Shown here one piece after another: positions 11,538-24,515 of a stretch of 64,000 nt of DNA. The position numbers and the translations under genes are program-made. The stretch is from Caenorhabditis elegans (taxonomy: Eukaryota; Nematoda; Chromadorea; Rhabditida; Rhabditidae), in the NCBI RefSeq assembly GCF_000002985.6, contig NC_003280.10, forward strand, positions 2,666,001-2,730,000, written 5' to 3'. Under the pieces are notes generated by a model. It did no database searches. It saw only the letters and a list, made by a program, of their open reading frames with translations, and was not told the origin of the DNA. Positions within the stretch are counted from its first letter, which is position 1. Every line of letters starts with the position of its first letter.

Positions 11538-12058
11538 TTGTTTTAAAAGAAATTGTTATTAAAAATTAATTTATAAAATGTAAATTTGAAATTTTCGATC
11601 AAAGTTTTCGGATTCTTGATGAGAAGCCGACAACTTTATGACTTTGGGTGAACAGAAAGAGGGTACACTGATAAAAGAGAAAACTTATCAGTTTGTGGTT
11701 CGTGCAGAAAATATTTCAGACAAGGCTTATCAGTGAATTATTTAATGTTACGGAGATCAAAAATATATGCACACACGTCACTGATCAAACTATCAGTGCA
11801 AAGAATTTTCGGACAGGAGAAAGATAGATCAAACAATGAACTTGCAGCCGACACTCCACAGGTTCCCAAAAAAAATCGTAAGAACCTGTAAGATGCAGGC
11901 TGCTTTTTTCACAATTTTAGGGCGGAAATTTTTAATTTTGATCTCGGCCACCAGGAGGTCACACATAGTGCGCAGGGCGCGAAAAAATAGTTTCATCCCG
12001 GGAAGATATCGATTCGGCGGCCACCGGCCACCACACCGGCCACTTCATTCCCTCTCGC
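11538..12058. other. Intergenic; F-box gene promoter region
   Basis: No gene supported. Around 11650-11820 TTATCAGT-like words recur (CTTATCAGTTTG, CTTATCAGTGAA, CTATCAGTG), possibly GATA-type sites. The open frame from 11836 overlaps the true F-box exon in another frame and is not coding. Confidence 0.4.
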
Positions 12059-13091
12059 ATGATGATGGACGGCAACGGCTCCTCTTTTCCTCTCTTCCTC
12101 CTTCCCACAGTGGCTTTGGACCGGGTTTTGTGCTCAATGACTCTTCATAAATTGTAAGTTTTTAAAAAATCCAGTTTCGCGGCTCAAAATTTCGGCAAAA
12201 TTTAGATCTGTTCAAAATTTTTGGAGAAATTTTCAAATATTCTAGAGCAATTAAAAATGTTTCTACTCGACCTAAATATTCAATTTTTTCAGAGTTGAAA
12301 TGTCCACCATCTCCAATCGTGCCCTGAACTATGTCAAATCGTGCGTCTCCCGCGTGCCGGTCGCATTTACAATCAGCTTCACTGCAAACACTTTAAGAAT
12401 CTACTTCGGACTGGACCCCGAGCCATGGTGCATCGACTTGCTGGAGCCCATCGGCGAGATCTTCCTTGATCTCACGCTTTCCTTGGATGGAAAATGGCAC
12501 ACTCTAACCACCGAGCACAACTTGATGCATATTTTGGAGTTCATTCGTCTGCGGCAGCCAAAGCTTGGCTCCGTGCAATGGACCAACAACGCGTTGAGCA
12601 ACGAGGTCTACCAGCACTTGATGGGCACCTGTGCAGGCGCCAGCACGTGGATTTTCAGAATGCATTGCGAAGAAGACTTTTGGCATAATCCGGAGCGCTT
12701 TCAGAAGGAGTCGTTTTTGCTGAAGTCGATTGAGATCACCCAAGCCTTCTGGATCACTTTGGAGCATCTCAACGCATTCCATCGGTGCACTAGGATCAAG
12801 CTCAAGAATATGGAGCTTACGAGCCAGGAGGTCAACGTGTTTCTCAAAGGCTGGACTGAAAATTCAAATCTGGAGCATATCCGTCTGGACCTTGAAGAGT
12901 TTGATGGAGAGGTTGCACTGGAAGGTCTTCCGCTGAGAAAGGTTACCGCTGAAAAGAAGTTGGACATGAATGTGGACAGAAGATGGACGGTGTATAAGAT
13001 TGAGAAGAACGACGGGACACGTGCGGTGATTCTCACGAGACGTAGGCGGTTTGTGCTGAAGCTGGAGCAGCTTGGATTTGATAATGAATGA
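12059..13091 (+). CDS. F-box / FBA_2 protein (fbxb-like)
   Basis: Exon 1 (12059-12153) encodes the F-box start FPLFLLPTVALDRVLCSMTL. It splices after TT to exon 2 (12293-13091, beginning GTTGAAATG), for 297 residues. The body is a typical nematode FBA_2 substrate-binding half with LNYVKSC, LEFIRLRQPKLGSVQWTNN, ILNEWTE-like FLKGWTENSNLEHI and a closing Arg-rich VILTRRRRFVLKLEQLGF. It is predicted to be an adaptor in an SCF ubiquitin ligase; targets are unknown. It points toward its paralogue at 13551-15086 on the opposite strand (tail to tail). The coding sequence at 12424-12437 reads CATGGTGCATCGAC, a 14-mer also present in nearby non-coding repeats. Starting at the ATG in exon 2 would delete the F-box. 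Confidence 0.85.
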
Positions 13092-13199
13092 ATGATGATT
13101 GTTTTATATATATATTTATTGAAGGAATGTTTTTAATAGAGAAAATAAAATAGCTAAATTTTTATATGTCGCCTCTTTTCGGTCGTATTTTCAGCGTAA

Positions 13200-13360
13200 T
13201 TTTGGCGTATGCTGGGCTTATACTCAGTTTCAGGCTTAGGCTTAGGAATAGGCTTAGGCTTAGGCTTGGGCTGAGGCTTGGGCTAAGGCTTGGGCTTAAT
13301 CTCAGGCCTAGTTTTAGGCTTAGGTATAGGCTCAGGCTTAGGCTTGGTGGGTGGAGGAAA
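13200..13360 (+). repeat. Degenerate TTAGGC telomere-like array
   Basis: TTAGGC units with TTGGGC, TGAGGC and TAAGGC variants run from about 13215 to 13345 between two convergent F-box genes. Both strands show long Leu/Arg or Leu/Ser frames here that come only from the hexamer repeat. Confidence 0.85.
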
Positions 13361-13550
13361 AGAGAAAGTATAAGTTCCAGAAAATTCAAGAATTTAAAAG
13401 AAAACAAATAAAAACAATGAAAAATGAGACATTCCAAAGTCTGGCCGAAATTGCCAAAAAAAAGCACTAGATTCAAAAAATGGTGACAAAACCTTTTGCG
13501 GGGTTGGAGAGTTGAATAGGTACAACAATTTTTATTACAAAAATGTTTCA

Positions 13551-15086
13551 TCAATTATAGTTAGTCATCTTGCTCAGATTATGAAACTTGAGAAACTTGT
13601 CATCTATAAATATAGCTGCATGTTCGCCAAGTCTGTATCGCGTCTCTGTAGGTTCTCTCGGCATAAAACCCTTAACCACTTCATCCTCAATTGCTCTAAC
13701 TGGTAGATCCTTGAAAACCAAGTCCTCGTCGATTGATTCAGCTGCTTCGAGGCTTAAAACTACCAGGGGAGACGCCGGCGCTTCCATCCAATCCTTGAGG
13801 ATCATATTGAGATCTTCACTGTTAAATTGTGTCTCGTATAAGATCAAACTACAGCAGTTGCCGAAAATCTTGATGTTCTCTGTGGTCACCCAGGTTGCGG
13901 GTGTGATATTGACATTGACATGATTAGTTACAAGAAGTTTTTCATCAGGATCATACAGAAATGCTGGCTCAGACTTTGCCTCAATAAAGATCTTTCTCGC
14001 TGTTTTGGATGCTGCAAGGAACTGTTTGTAGATGGTGAGCTCGGTTTTGGCCCCGTTATCGTATAGGCTCATATCATCAATTTTAGGCTTATACTTCTCG
14101 AAAAACTTTGTCAAGTAATGCCATTTGTCTCTATCATTATCTCGATCACACACCGAAACTGTCAAATCCTTGAACATTTTGCCAAAGTGGTTAAGCAAGC
14201 GCTGTAGTGTGGCAGCGTGGATCATGTAATTTGTGATATTAGACGCGTCTGTGTCCACTCTCACTTGCATTCTAATACCATCAATTTGAAGATCTCGAAG
14301 TTCGCCAAAACTGGTTTCACAGTCTATGGCGAATTCTAACGGCTGGGCAGTGGCGCCGGCGTTAAGAGTGAGTATGATATTTCCCTGACGCATTGCTACA
14401 ACCATGTCGATAGGCACCGTGGATAACGTGATTTTGATGAAGCGCTGGATCTTTTTGGAGACACTTGCAAGCTGGATTCTGGAAGTAAAGATTGATAAGT
14501 GAAGGTTTGTGGGCCGACTAGGACTGGCTAGAAGTTGTTTTAAGTCGCAATTTTACCCCAACTAAGCCGGAAAGCCAAAAAAATTGGTCGGGAAGTAGGT
14601 GAAGGTTCATGTTTCAGGCATAGGACTAAATAGGGCCGCCCTGGCCAATAAAAAGAGACCCTAAGTATTGGGGGATTCAATCAGTCGGAGGTGAGAATTT
14701 GCTAGGCCGCAGGTCGCTGAACGTTAAGGACTGATCTTGGACCTTTATCGGAACGAACAAGGTCTCGAAAAACCCACGTCAAATGAACCCCTAGCTACCA
14801 CACTCTTGCCGACGCTAGTCAAGGGGTAATGATGTCGGCGGGTTGGCCCTCACAGAAACACACAGAAACTGTGCGTAACAGTAACCACGACGGGAGTTGA
14901 AAATACAGGTGTTCTCAATAGAGCGAAAATTCTCCAAAAAACATTTTTCCGGGCAATGGGTGCCCTTTCAAATAAATACCCTGGAAATGAATAATAAAAA
15001 CCAACTTACAACTCCAGAAGACACATCGTCTTGAGAACCTCATCGAGAGCTACAGAAGGGAGACGGAGCAGATGGAAGGGTGCCAT
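13551..15086 (-). CDS. F-box / FBA_2 protein (fbxb-like)
   Basis: Exon 1 (15010-15086) starts MAPFHLLRLPSVALDEVLKT and ends in the same TT|A split codon as its paralogues. Exon 2 (13551-14478) continues IQLASVSKKIQRFIK and the total is 334 residues. The FBA_2 half shows LQRLLNHFGKMFKDLTVS, FFEKYKPKIDDMSL, MILKDWMEAPASPLVVLSL and a closing FIDDKFLKFHNL. The predicted role is substrate recruitment by an SCF ubiquitin ligase. The single intron (14479-15009, 531 bases) is unusually long for the family and carries GCCGGAAAGCC/GTCGGGAAG-like repeat sequence. Confidence 0.85.
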
Positions 15087-15489
15087 AGCGCACAGTGAAC
15101 TGACTATGTATACTCGAATGCGACGAATGGTGTTATACCTGGCGCAAAACGCGTCCTGGTGCAAAAACAGATCGATGAATACTTGCTGATTGCCTGGAAG
15201 GGGCAACCAGATGCTCATTGCGGCACACTAGGCGGGAGATTGGGAGAATCAAAATCCCCGACCATCCATGGTTCTCCCTGCGTCTCTTACAATCGAACGC
15301 TCTTCTTAAAAAATGCTCTCCGTCTCTTTAACTCTCCAACTCCCCACGAGATTTCTTAGAAAGCGCCAAAAACCAGCGTTGTCTCCATTTACATAGAAGA
15401 AGCAGATATTTTTCAACACAAATTTATTAATAAACAAAATAAAAAACGAGAACGGTAGAACTTTCAAAATATCCACAGACACTTTCCTC

Positions 15490-15850
15490 TGAACCAAGTT
15501 TTATTGTATCCCTCCTCGATGGCAAGGTTGAGACTCAAATGACCGTATGGAGTGTTCTGAAAATTGAAATTACTTGTCTGGAAAAACTTTGAAAAATAAA
15601 TAATGCACTTACCGTAGCTTTTTTAGTTTTCACGAAGAAACCTCCACGGAACCATTTCTGAGAAGTCCCAGTGCCATACTTTGTGCGATTCGCAGGTTTT
15701 CTCGGAGCTTTCGGGCTTGCCAATTATGATTTGAAGGAAAAAGGAGAGAAAAAACAGAAATAGACAACACACAATCGTCCTAGAATTAAGAATGACATGT
15801 ACGACACGGCGTTGCGTGTCTTTTATAGGATGGAACATCTGTCTAATCTG
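15490..15850 (-). pseudogene. Small TATA-driven unit, left half of an inverted pair
   Basis: Reading leftward: TCTAATC box (15842-15848), TATAAAA (about 15827-15821), then ATGTCATTC and a hydrophobic stretch (MSFLILGRLCVVYFCFF) that meets TAA. The same frame then continues RTKYGTGTSQKWFRGGFF. The promoter and body align with the + strand at 15995-16245, so the two are diverged copies in head-to-head orientation. If functional it would encode a small Gly/aromatic-rich secreted peptide, but the in-frame stop after the signal-like segment argues for decay or for splicing I cannot see. Confidence 0.35.
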
Positions 15851-15994
15851 ATCTTCCAATGTGTGAGCAGCTGGTACCCTCGAAACAAGATGTTGTCGTT
15901 CAAAACGTGCACCTAATTTGATTTCTGCTTTAAAAAAACTGTTCGAAACTTGCGTATGTCTGGTGTGAAGTCACAATACCATATAATCTTCCAC

Positions 15995-16250
15995 AGCTGG
16001 TAAGATCAGATTAGACAGGCGTGTTCCATCCTATAAAAGACGCGCAACGCAGTATCGTACTCCTCATTCTTGTTTCTAGGACGATTTTGTGTTGTTCATA
16101 TTGATTTTTTTCTACAAATTTATATTTTTCCTGTCAACCCTCAGCTCTGAAGAGCTCAGATTCATGAAGTGTGGCACTGGGACCAACAAAAATGGTTCAC
16201 ACGGTTTCTGGCACGGTGTTTTTCACAACTCTACAAACTATGCCTATCAG
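15995..16250 (+). pseudogene. Small TATA-driven unit, right half of an inverted pair
   Basis: GATTAGA (16009-16015) and TATAAAA (16032-16038) precede a hydrophobic stretch (VLFILIFFYKFIFFLS) and then MKCGTGTNKNGSHGFW. This matches the KYGTGTSQKWFRGGFF segment of the left copy. The position equivalent to the left copy's ATG reads CTC, and the frame runs straight into the foldback element starting at 16259. It is probably a dead copy; a start at the internal ATG (MKCGTG) would lack the hydrophobic leader. Confidence 0.35.
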
Positions 16251-16258
16251 AGCTACCG

Positions 16259-16472
16259 TATATCCTCTATTAGTTTTGCACCCCTTTGCTCAACTTTGAC
16301 AGCTCATATCTCTTTTTTTTTTGAACATATAAATAATTAACAAACTACATACTATAGAAAAAACATCTAACAAATATTTTATCAGTAGACAACTTTTCTT
16401 TAGAACAAACGACTACTGAGATATGAGCTGCCAAAGTTGAGCAAAGGGGGTGCAAAACTAATAGAGGATATA
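16259..16472. mobile_element. 214-bp palindromic element (foldback/MITE)
   Basis: The left end TATATCCTCTATTAGTTTTG is mirrored exactly at the right end (CAAAACTAATAGAGGATATA). The arms continue through TTTGCACCCC and CTCAACTTT to AGCTCATATCTC. Arm length is about 60 bases around a short AT core. Related arms (AGCTCATATCTC, AAAGTTGAG) occur near 7260 and 9530. It carries no coding capacity. Confidence 0.8.
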
Positions 16473-16572
16473 CAAAAAAAAATCAAAAATTCTCCCCTTA
16501 CTGCTGATGGCTTTTTCCATGAGCCTGAAGTTGGTTCTATGAAAAGTGATGGTTTACTATGGAGTTCGAGTT

Positions 16573-16780
16573 AGAGCTGTGCAACCGGACGTCCGGTCGT
16601 CCGGTCATTATAAAATTCTATGATTAAGTAGAGCGAGTGGCGAAACTCGGATATTGTCGACCGCCGTGAAAACATACCCCTCGGAAAATTTTCAAAGTTC
16701 TAAAAAGTGGTTTTTTTTTTCTAAAACCGGACGATGATCGTCCGGTCCGGACGACCGGACGTCCGGTTGCACAGCCCTAG
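16573..16780. mobile_element. 208-bp hAT-type MITE
   Basis: Inverted ends AGAGCTGTGCAACCGGACGT and ACGTCCGGTTGCACAGCCCT are flanked by a perfect 8-base direct repeat TTCGAGTT (16565-16572 and 16781-16788). An 8-base target duplication with GGGCTGTGCAA-like termini is diagnostic of the hAT superfamily. It is too small for a transposase, so it was mobilised in trans. Confidence 0.85.
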
Positions 16781-16989
16781 TTCGAGTTAGCTTTAATATC
16801 CTCTTGCTTGCTAACAATATCAAGTACGGTATCATCATGAGAGTCATTTGATTTTCGTAATATATTAATTCTTGGAAATACAATAGTGTAGGTGGCGGAA
16901 ATATTATCAGAGCAGACGATGGTGATCTTTGTATTTGTTAACTATCAGTTCTGATTTTTTCTCGATTATTTTCTCATGTGCATCAATAT

Positions 16990-17250
16990 AATATTCAAGC
17001 CTGAGCCTAGGCCTAGGCCTAAGCCTAAGCTTAAGCCCTCTGCAATTTTGGCAAATTAAGAAATGTTATTTTAAAAAAATTAAAATTGAAATTTCAAAAA
17101 TTTGGTTATCATGACTTAAAAATCTAGCGTCAGAAGATCAATCCGGAAAAATTTAAATTTAGTCAAAATCTTAAAGAAAATGAAGCTTAGGCTTAGGCTC
17201 AGGCGTAGGTCTAGACTTAGTCTTAGGGTTAGGCTTAGGCTCAGGCTTGA
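16990..17250. repeat. Two degenerate telomere-like patches
   Basis: Runs of CCTAGGCCTAAGCCTAAGC at about 16997-17035 and of TTAGGCTTAGGCTCAGGC at 17187-17247 lie in opposite orientation about 150 bases apart, just beyond the 3' end of the homeobox gene. Both are decayed forms of the TTAGGC unit. Confidence 0.75.
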
Positions 17251-17397
17251 ATATTTTCAAAATTTTTTGCGCCGGTGTTTGTTATTGCGCCAATTTTTGC
17301 ACCATCAAAATCAGCTCTAACTTGATTATTTTTCAATTTTATTAAAATAAACGAAGCGACAAAAAATTTTTTTTTTTTTAATAAGATAAAAACATTT

Positions 17398-18308
17398 TTA
17401 ATTTTTCCTCGGAAAATTCTGAGAAAGTATATTTTCAATCGAAAAATACACTAATTGTCTTGTTTTCTCTCCGGCCTGCTTTTGCAAAAATTGCTCCAAA
17501 GGTTGGTAGGACTGAAAATTTCAGAATTGTCAAAAAATCTCCAAAAGTCTTCAATTGCTTACCAAGACAAATGCCGGCGTTTCGGTTTTCACAATTTTTT
17601 TCGATCTTTTCGATTTTTTCCCGGCTCTCACTCGTCTTTCCTTGCTGAACCACGTGGAAACCTGCAAGTTTTCAGTTTTTTTTTCCAAAATTTTCAGAAT
17701 TTCCAGCTTTACCTGAGTTCTGGTGAGCCCTGACTCGCTGGCCAGCTTGTTCAACGTGGATTTTGAAAGCCAGGAGCAGTGCTCAAAGCCTTCGCGGAGC
17801 ACAGCGTGTTGCTCCGGGGTGTACACGGATTTTGGGATGATGACGCCGTTTTTCTTGTCCTCACGGCGGTACTTTTGGAGGTGAAGCTCGATCTGAAATT
17901 TGAGTAAAGAAATTTTTACAAAAAAATAGAATTCGAAGAAAAAAAGATTTTATCCCAGATCGTATTAAATTTCAATTTAAATCGAAGTACATTTATTTTC
18001 AAAAAACCCGGCAAAAACCCACCTGCCGATCGGACATTCCCGTGAGAGCCACCAGCTTCTCCTTGTTGCCCGAAATCTTAAAATTGCCCATATCGTAGTA
18101 GTCTCGGAGCACATTTGAAGAGTTTTTTAGTATTTCCCACTGAAAATATCAATTGTATAGTGTTTGAGTAAAAAAATCTGAAAAAAAAATTGAAAAAATT
18201 TTCCAAAATTTTTTTTTCTAATTTTTCCCCACATTTCAAAAAATCTTAAAATATTACCATATCAATTTCCTCAACCTGCGAAGACTCCAGAAGCTGATTT
18301 CTACTCAT
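17398..18308 (-). CDS. Compact protein with two divergent homeodomains
   Basis: Five exons (18258-18308, 18023-18139, 17713-17892, 17563-17661, 17398-17511) give 186 residues. Residues about 18-70 look like a diverged homeodomain (NVLRDYYDMGNFKISGNKEK, ending MSDRQIELHLQKYRRE). Residues about 82-140 form a second, clearer one: YTPEQHAVLREGFEHCSWLS, then LASESGLTRTQ and recognition-helix core VSTWFSKERR. The helix-3 W-F-x-x-x-R signature is retained, with Lys/Arg-rich sequence after it (AGKKSKRSKK). The intron inside helix 3 (Q|V) is common in homeobox genes. It is expected to be a nuclear DNA-binding regulator. It belongs among the fast-evolving nematode ceh genes, but I cannot assign a number. 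Confidence 0.8.
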
Positions 18309-18748
18309 TCTCCCTCTTGAAAATTCATTAAAAACGGGACTTTTCCCCAAAAAAAATTCCCGCCAAAAAAAGTGTCGAATGTAAGGCAAATGGCTCTGGG
18401 AGCGACCGTTTTTTTTTGCATAGGCAAACATAAAAACCTATGTATTTTTTATGTAACAGTGCCCCGGAGGTACCTGGTGAGAAGACATAAAAAGAGTGGT
18501 CTCTCTCATTATGGAAATTTTATGTGGAAATGGGCTCTCGTTGTGTGGTAAATATGGAAGAAATGGTGTAAAATATAGGGTTTCAATTTTAGGCCTACGT
18601 GCCTACGTGCCTACGTGCCTAAATACCTACGTGCTTACGTGCTCTGCAATGCATTATGGACTGAGATTCGTCTGTATTATTGAAATTTTTCATTTCAAAA
18701 AAGTAACATAAGAGATCAAAAAGTACTTCAAGAGATTGCAGCTTCTTC

Positions 18749-21500
<2,752 letters not shown>

Positions 21501-21527
21501 TCTGCACACTGATCTGCCACCATACCT

Positions 21528-21582
21528 GATTAGAATCTAATCTACATATTGGCATGGAATACAAATCAGCCCCACATAAAAG
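21528..21582 (+). promoter_or_regulatory. Palindrome plus TATA-like promoter of secreted peptide copy 1
   Basis: GATTAGAATCTAATC (21528-21542) is a perfect 15-base palindrome around a central A/T. CATAAAAG follows at 21575-21582, about 43 bases before the ATG. Both are kept in the other two copies (22819-22833; 24263-24277 with one change), and TATTGGCATGGAATACAAAT between them is also conserved. The spacing suggests core promoter plus activator site. Confidence 0.6.
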
Positions 21583-21624
21583 CCCAGCGGCTCCCCACAG
21601 TCCTCAACACAGGCTCATCACAAA

Positions 21625-21888
21625 ATGAGATTCCTCTTCATCACCCTCGCCGTCTTCTGCATCCTTCCAACCATCTTCGCCAGTCATCGTGGAGAACGTA
21701 TCGAATTTGCCAATGATGAGTATGACCCGGAAGCTATCTACAATAGACACCAATTGGCTCGTGAGTACATCGAGACGGAGCAGGCCCGTTCCAACATTCG
21801 TGAGGACGTTGCAAAGGAGGAAGTTCGTCATATTATGAGACTGCGAGAAATCAAGAAAAACGTTGAGATGTACTTTGGAGATCGCTGA
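21625..21888 (+). CDS. 87-residue secreted charged helical peptide, copy 1
   Basis: Single exon. MRFLFITLAVFCILPTIFA is a clear signal peptide with likely cleavage before SHRGE. The mature ~68 residues are highly charged and probably helical (EYIETEQAR, IMRLREIKK), with no cysteines, and end MYFGDR. I do not recognise the family and no enzymatic motif is visible. AATAAA lies shortly after the stop. The copy at 22916-23179 differs by only two residues, and an inverted copy at 23917-24180 by about seven. Compact TATA-driven genes of this kind are often highly expressed secreted products of gut or epidermis, but that is inference. Confidence 0.85.
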   Translation: MRFLFITLAVFCILPTIFASHRGERIEFANDEYDPEAIYNRHQLAREYIETEQARSNIREDVAKEEVRHIMRLREIKKNVEMYFGDR

Positions 21889-22785
21889 TAATTTCTCTAT
21901 TTTCATTTTATAATAAATCATTTTATAATTTTATTAAAAATGAATCTGCTTTTTTGCTTGCTTTTAAGAGGGGTGTTATTGAGAGTCAACTCTACCAGCC
22001 AGGTCAGCCAGCCAGTCAGAAGTTCAGAACATTGAGCTTAGAGCACAAATAGTGTAGTGTCTTGTTTCAGTATCAAAACTCGATGAACACTTTTCTAGAT
22101 GTTATTAGAAATTTCAAAAAGAGCCTGGTGATTTTTAAAGTGGCTACGGAATGTTCAGAATGTTCATAATTATAACACATTTTCAGACACTTTTCAAATA
22201 GTTTCTGATTCGAGAATTTCCTGACATTTGGCATTAAAACCATCGTTCCACTAAACAAAAGTGAAAGCTTGGTATGCGTCGCGTTTTTTTGCTGAAATAC
22301 TCAGAGTCTGGTCTCTCTTGGACAGACATCTACATCGCAAAGATGTTCATGAAAAATCAAATCAACTTGCTCATATCAAAAAAAAGGAAAGTTGGGATGG
22401 AGACGGATGGCTGTGATCCACTAATACAGGGAAGAAATTTCAAAACTGAAATCGTGACTGAATTTTCGCGGTTTTTATTAATTTTTTAAAGTGTTTTGTT
22501 GTGTTTAGCAATGAGAATACTTGTAGGTACTTTGATAGAGTATTTATTGTAGTTATTAAATGGGCCACTGCTTGAGATTCGGTGTTTGAAGACGTTGTGA
22601 GTCTAGTAATGTTTATTAAAGTTTCCGCTATTCCGCTCGTAAGGACCGATAAAGAATATTATTTTAAAAATTGCCGTTTTTTGTATTCTGTAGTATCTTC
22701 CAACAGCTTTTCAGATAATGCACATAACTTCCGATTCTCCAGTTGCATAACAATCCAAATTCCCAGCTCTTTTGAATTTCCATCA
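21889..22785. other. Spacer between secreted peptide copies
   Basis: No gene supported. The duplicated block resumes at about 22785 with the CTGCACACTGATCTGCCACC upstream sequence. CCAGCCAGC-type short tandem repeats lie about 75-110 bases past the stop of each plus-strand copy (near 22000 and 23280). Confidence 0.45.
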
Positions 22786-22915
22786 CTTCCTGCTGCACAC
22801 TGATCTGCCACCATACCTGATTAGAATCTAATCTGCATATTGGCATGGAATACAAATCAGCCCCACATAAAAGCCCAGCGGCTCCCCACAGTCCTCAACA
22901 CAGGCTCATCACAAA

Positions 22916-23179
22916 ATGAGATTCCTCTTCATCACCCTCGCCGTCTTCTGCATCCTTCCAACCATCTTCGCCAGTCATCGTGGAGAACGTATCGAATTTG
23001 CCAATGATGAGTATGACCCGGAAGCTATCTACAATAGACACCAATTGGCTCGTGAGTACATCGAGACGGAGCAGGCCCGTGCCAACATTCGGGAGGACGT
23101 TGCAAAGGAGGAAGTTCGTCATATTATGAGACTGCGGGAAATCAAGAAAAACGTTGCGATGTACTTCGGAGATCGCTGA
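22916..23179 (+). CDS. 87-residue secreted charged helical peptide, copy 2
   Basis: Nearly identical to the gene at 21625: the two differences are Ser to Ala in QARANIRED and Glu to Ala in KKNVAMYF. The promoter (palindrome 22819-22833, CATAAAAG 22866-22873), leader and about 40 bases of 3' sequence are also almost identical. This points to a recent direct duplication of a ~430-base unit, or to ongoing gene conversion. Signal peptide MRFLFITLAVFCILPTIFA; function unknown. Confidence 0.85.
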   Translation: MRFLFITLAVFCILPTIFASHRGERIEFANDEYDPEAIYNRHQLAREYIETEQARANIREDVAKEEVRHIMRLREIKKNVAMYFGDR

Positions 23180-23916
23180 TAATTTCTCTATTTTCATTTT
23201 ATAATAAATCAATTATAAGACTCTCCCGGCAGTTTTTAATTGTTTTTAAGAGTTTGGCGTTTTACTGTAAGTCTACCAGCCAGCCAGCCAGGAGTTTCAT
23301 CGGTCATTAGATTTTTCTGATAGTTTCTGCATTTGGACGATCTTGAGGTGTTTCAGAATTTTTCCAGTTACCCTCCGACATATTTTCAGATAACAAGTTT
23401 AAGAGGCATGAAGCTCAAAGCCTTCCCCTGGATTTTGGAGAGCATCAATATCGGAGCCTGAAGCACATCAGTCAGATAGTCGTGTGAGCAGAAGCTCTTT
23501 CCGTCGTCAACTCGTAGTGCCTTGTAACATAGAAATAGGCCCACAAAAGGTTTTTAAGAACTTTAAATCCGAAAGTTTCACCTCGTATATTATCAGTAAA
23601 ACTGTTTGGCTAAACCGAATCAAGTATATGCTGCCTGAGATAAAACTTCAACAATCGAAGCTCTGAATCTAAAAAAAAACGATTTGTGTTAACATTCATT
23701 CAGAACTACAACAACGATCTACTCTGGTTACTCTGAAGCTTGTCCATTTTTCAAGCTCAGCAAAAATTCAAGCGCAGCAACGCTAGGCCTGACTTTAGGA
23801 CCCGAAATTGTATCTGGTCATGGCACTGCAACTCTGTTTGTAAAATTGTAAAAGACAAGTTAATGTGAAATGTGCATATAACGTTTATTTCAAATACTTA
23901 TAATGTGAAGTAGTTA

Positions 23917-24180
23917 TCAGCGATCTCCAAAGTACATCTCAACGTTTTTCTTGATTTCTCGCAGTCTCATAATATGACGAATCTCCTCCTTTGCAACGTC
24001 CTCACGAATGTTGGAACGGGCCTGCTCCGTCTCGATGTACTCACGAGCCAATTGGTGTCTATTGTAGAGAGCTTCCGGGTCATATTCATCAGTGGCGAAT
24101 TCGATGCGTTCTCCACGATGTCTGGCGAAGATGGTTGGAAGGATGCAGAAGAAAACGAGGGTGATGAAGAGGAATCTCAT
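23917..24180 (-). CDS. 87-residue secreted charged helical peptide, copy 3 (inverted)
   Basis: Older inverted copy: signal peptide MRFLFITLVFFCILPTIFA, then RHRGERIEFATDEYDPEALY. It still ends MYFGDR and is fully open, so selection has kept it. The promoter reads leftward from 24277 (GATTAGAATCTCATC, one change from the palindrome) to a CATAAAAG at about 24224-24231. The 5' leader and 3' end diverge from copies 1 and 2. Confidence 0.85.
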   Translation of the reverse strand: MRFLFITLVFFCILPTIFARHRGERIEFATDEYDPEALYNRHQLAREYIETEQARSNIREDVAKEEIRHIMRLREIKKNVEMYFGDR

Positions 24181-24515
24181 TTTGCAATGGATTTCTGGTG
24201 ATAACTATGGGGAGCCGCTGGGCTTTTATGTGGGGCTGATTTGCATTCCAAGTCAATATGCAGATGAGATTCTAATCAGGTAGGGTGGCAGATCAGTGTT
24301 CAGAAGGAAGTGATGGAAATGCAAATGTGCTAAAAATTTTGATTGCTCGCCGACTTGGCAAATGGGAAAATTCAGATATTCCGAAAACCAGCCTCACTTT
24401 CCTACTGCCAGAGAAGGCGACTCTCGACAAAAATAGTTAAATGGGAAGAAAATAATTCTAAAAATTCATTGTCTATTCGTAAATCATCACATAATAACCA
24501 AAATGTTTATTTTTC

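Noticed and set aside
11836-12150. 104-residue plus-strand open frame
   Set aside because: Its end overlaps the real F-box exon in a different frame, and the rest has no family similarity.
13162-13554. Long Leu/Ser- and Arg/Leu-rich open frames on both strands
   Set aside because: They are translations of the degenerate TTAGGC array and have no start, splice or family support.
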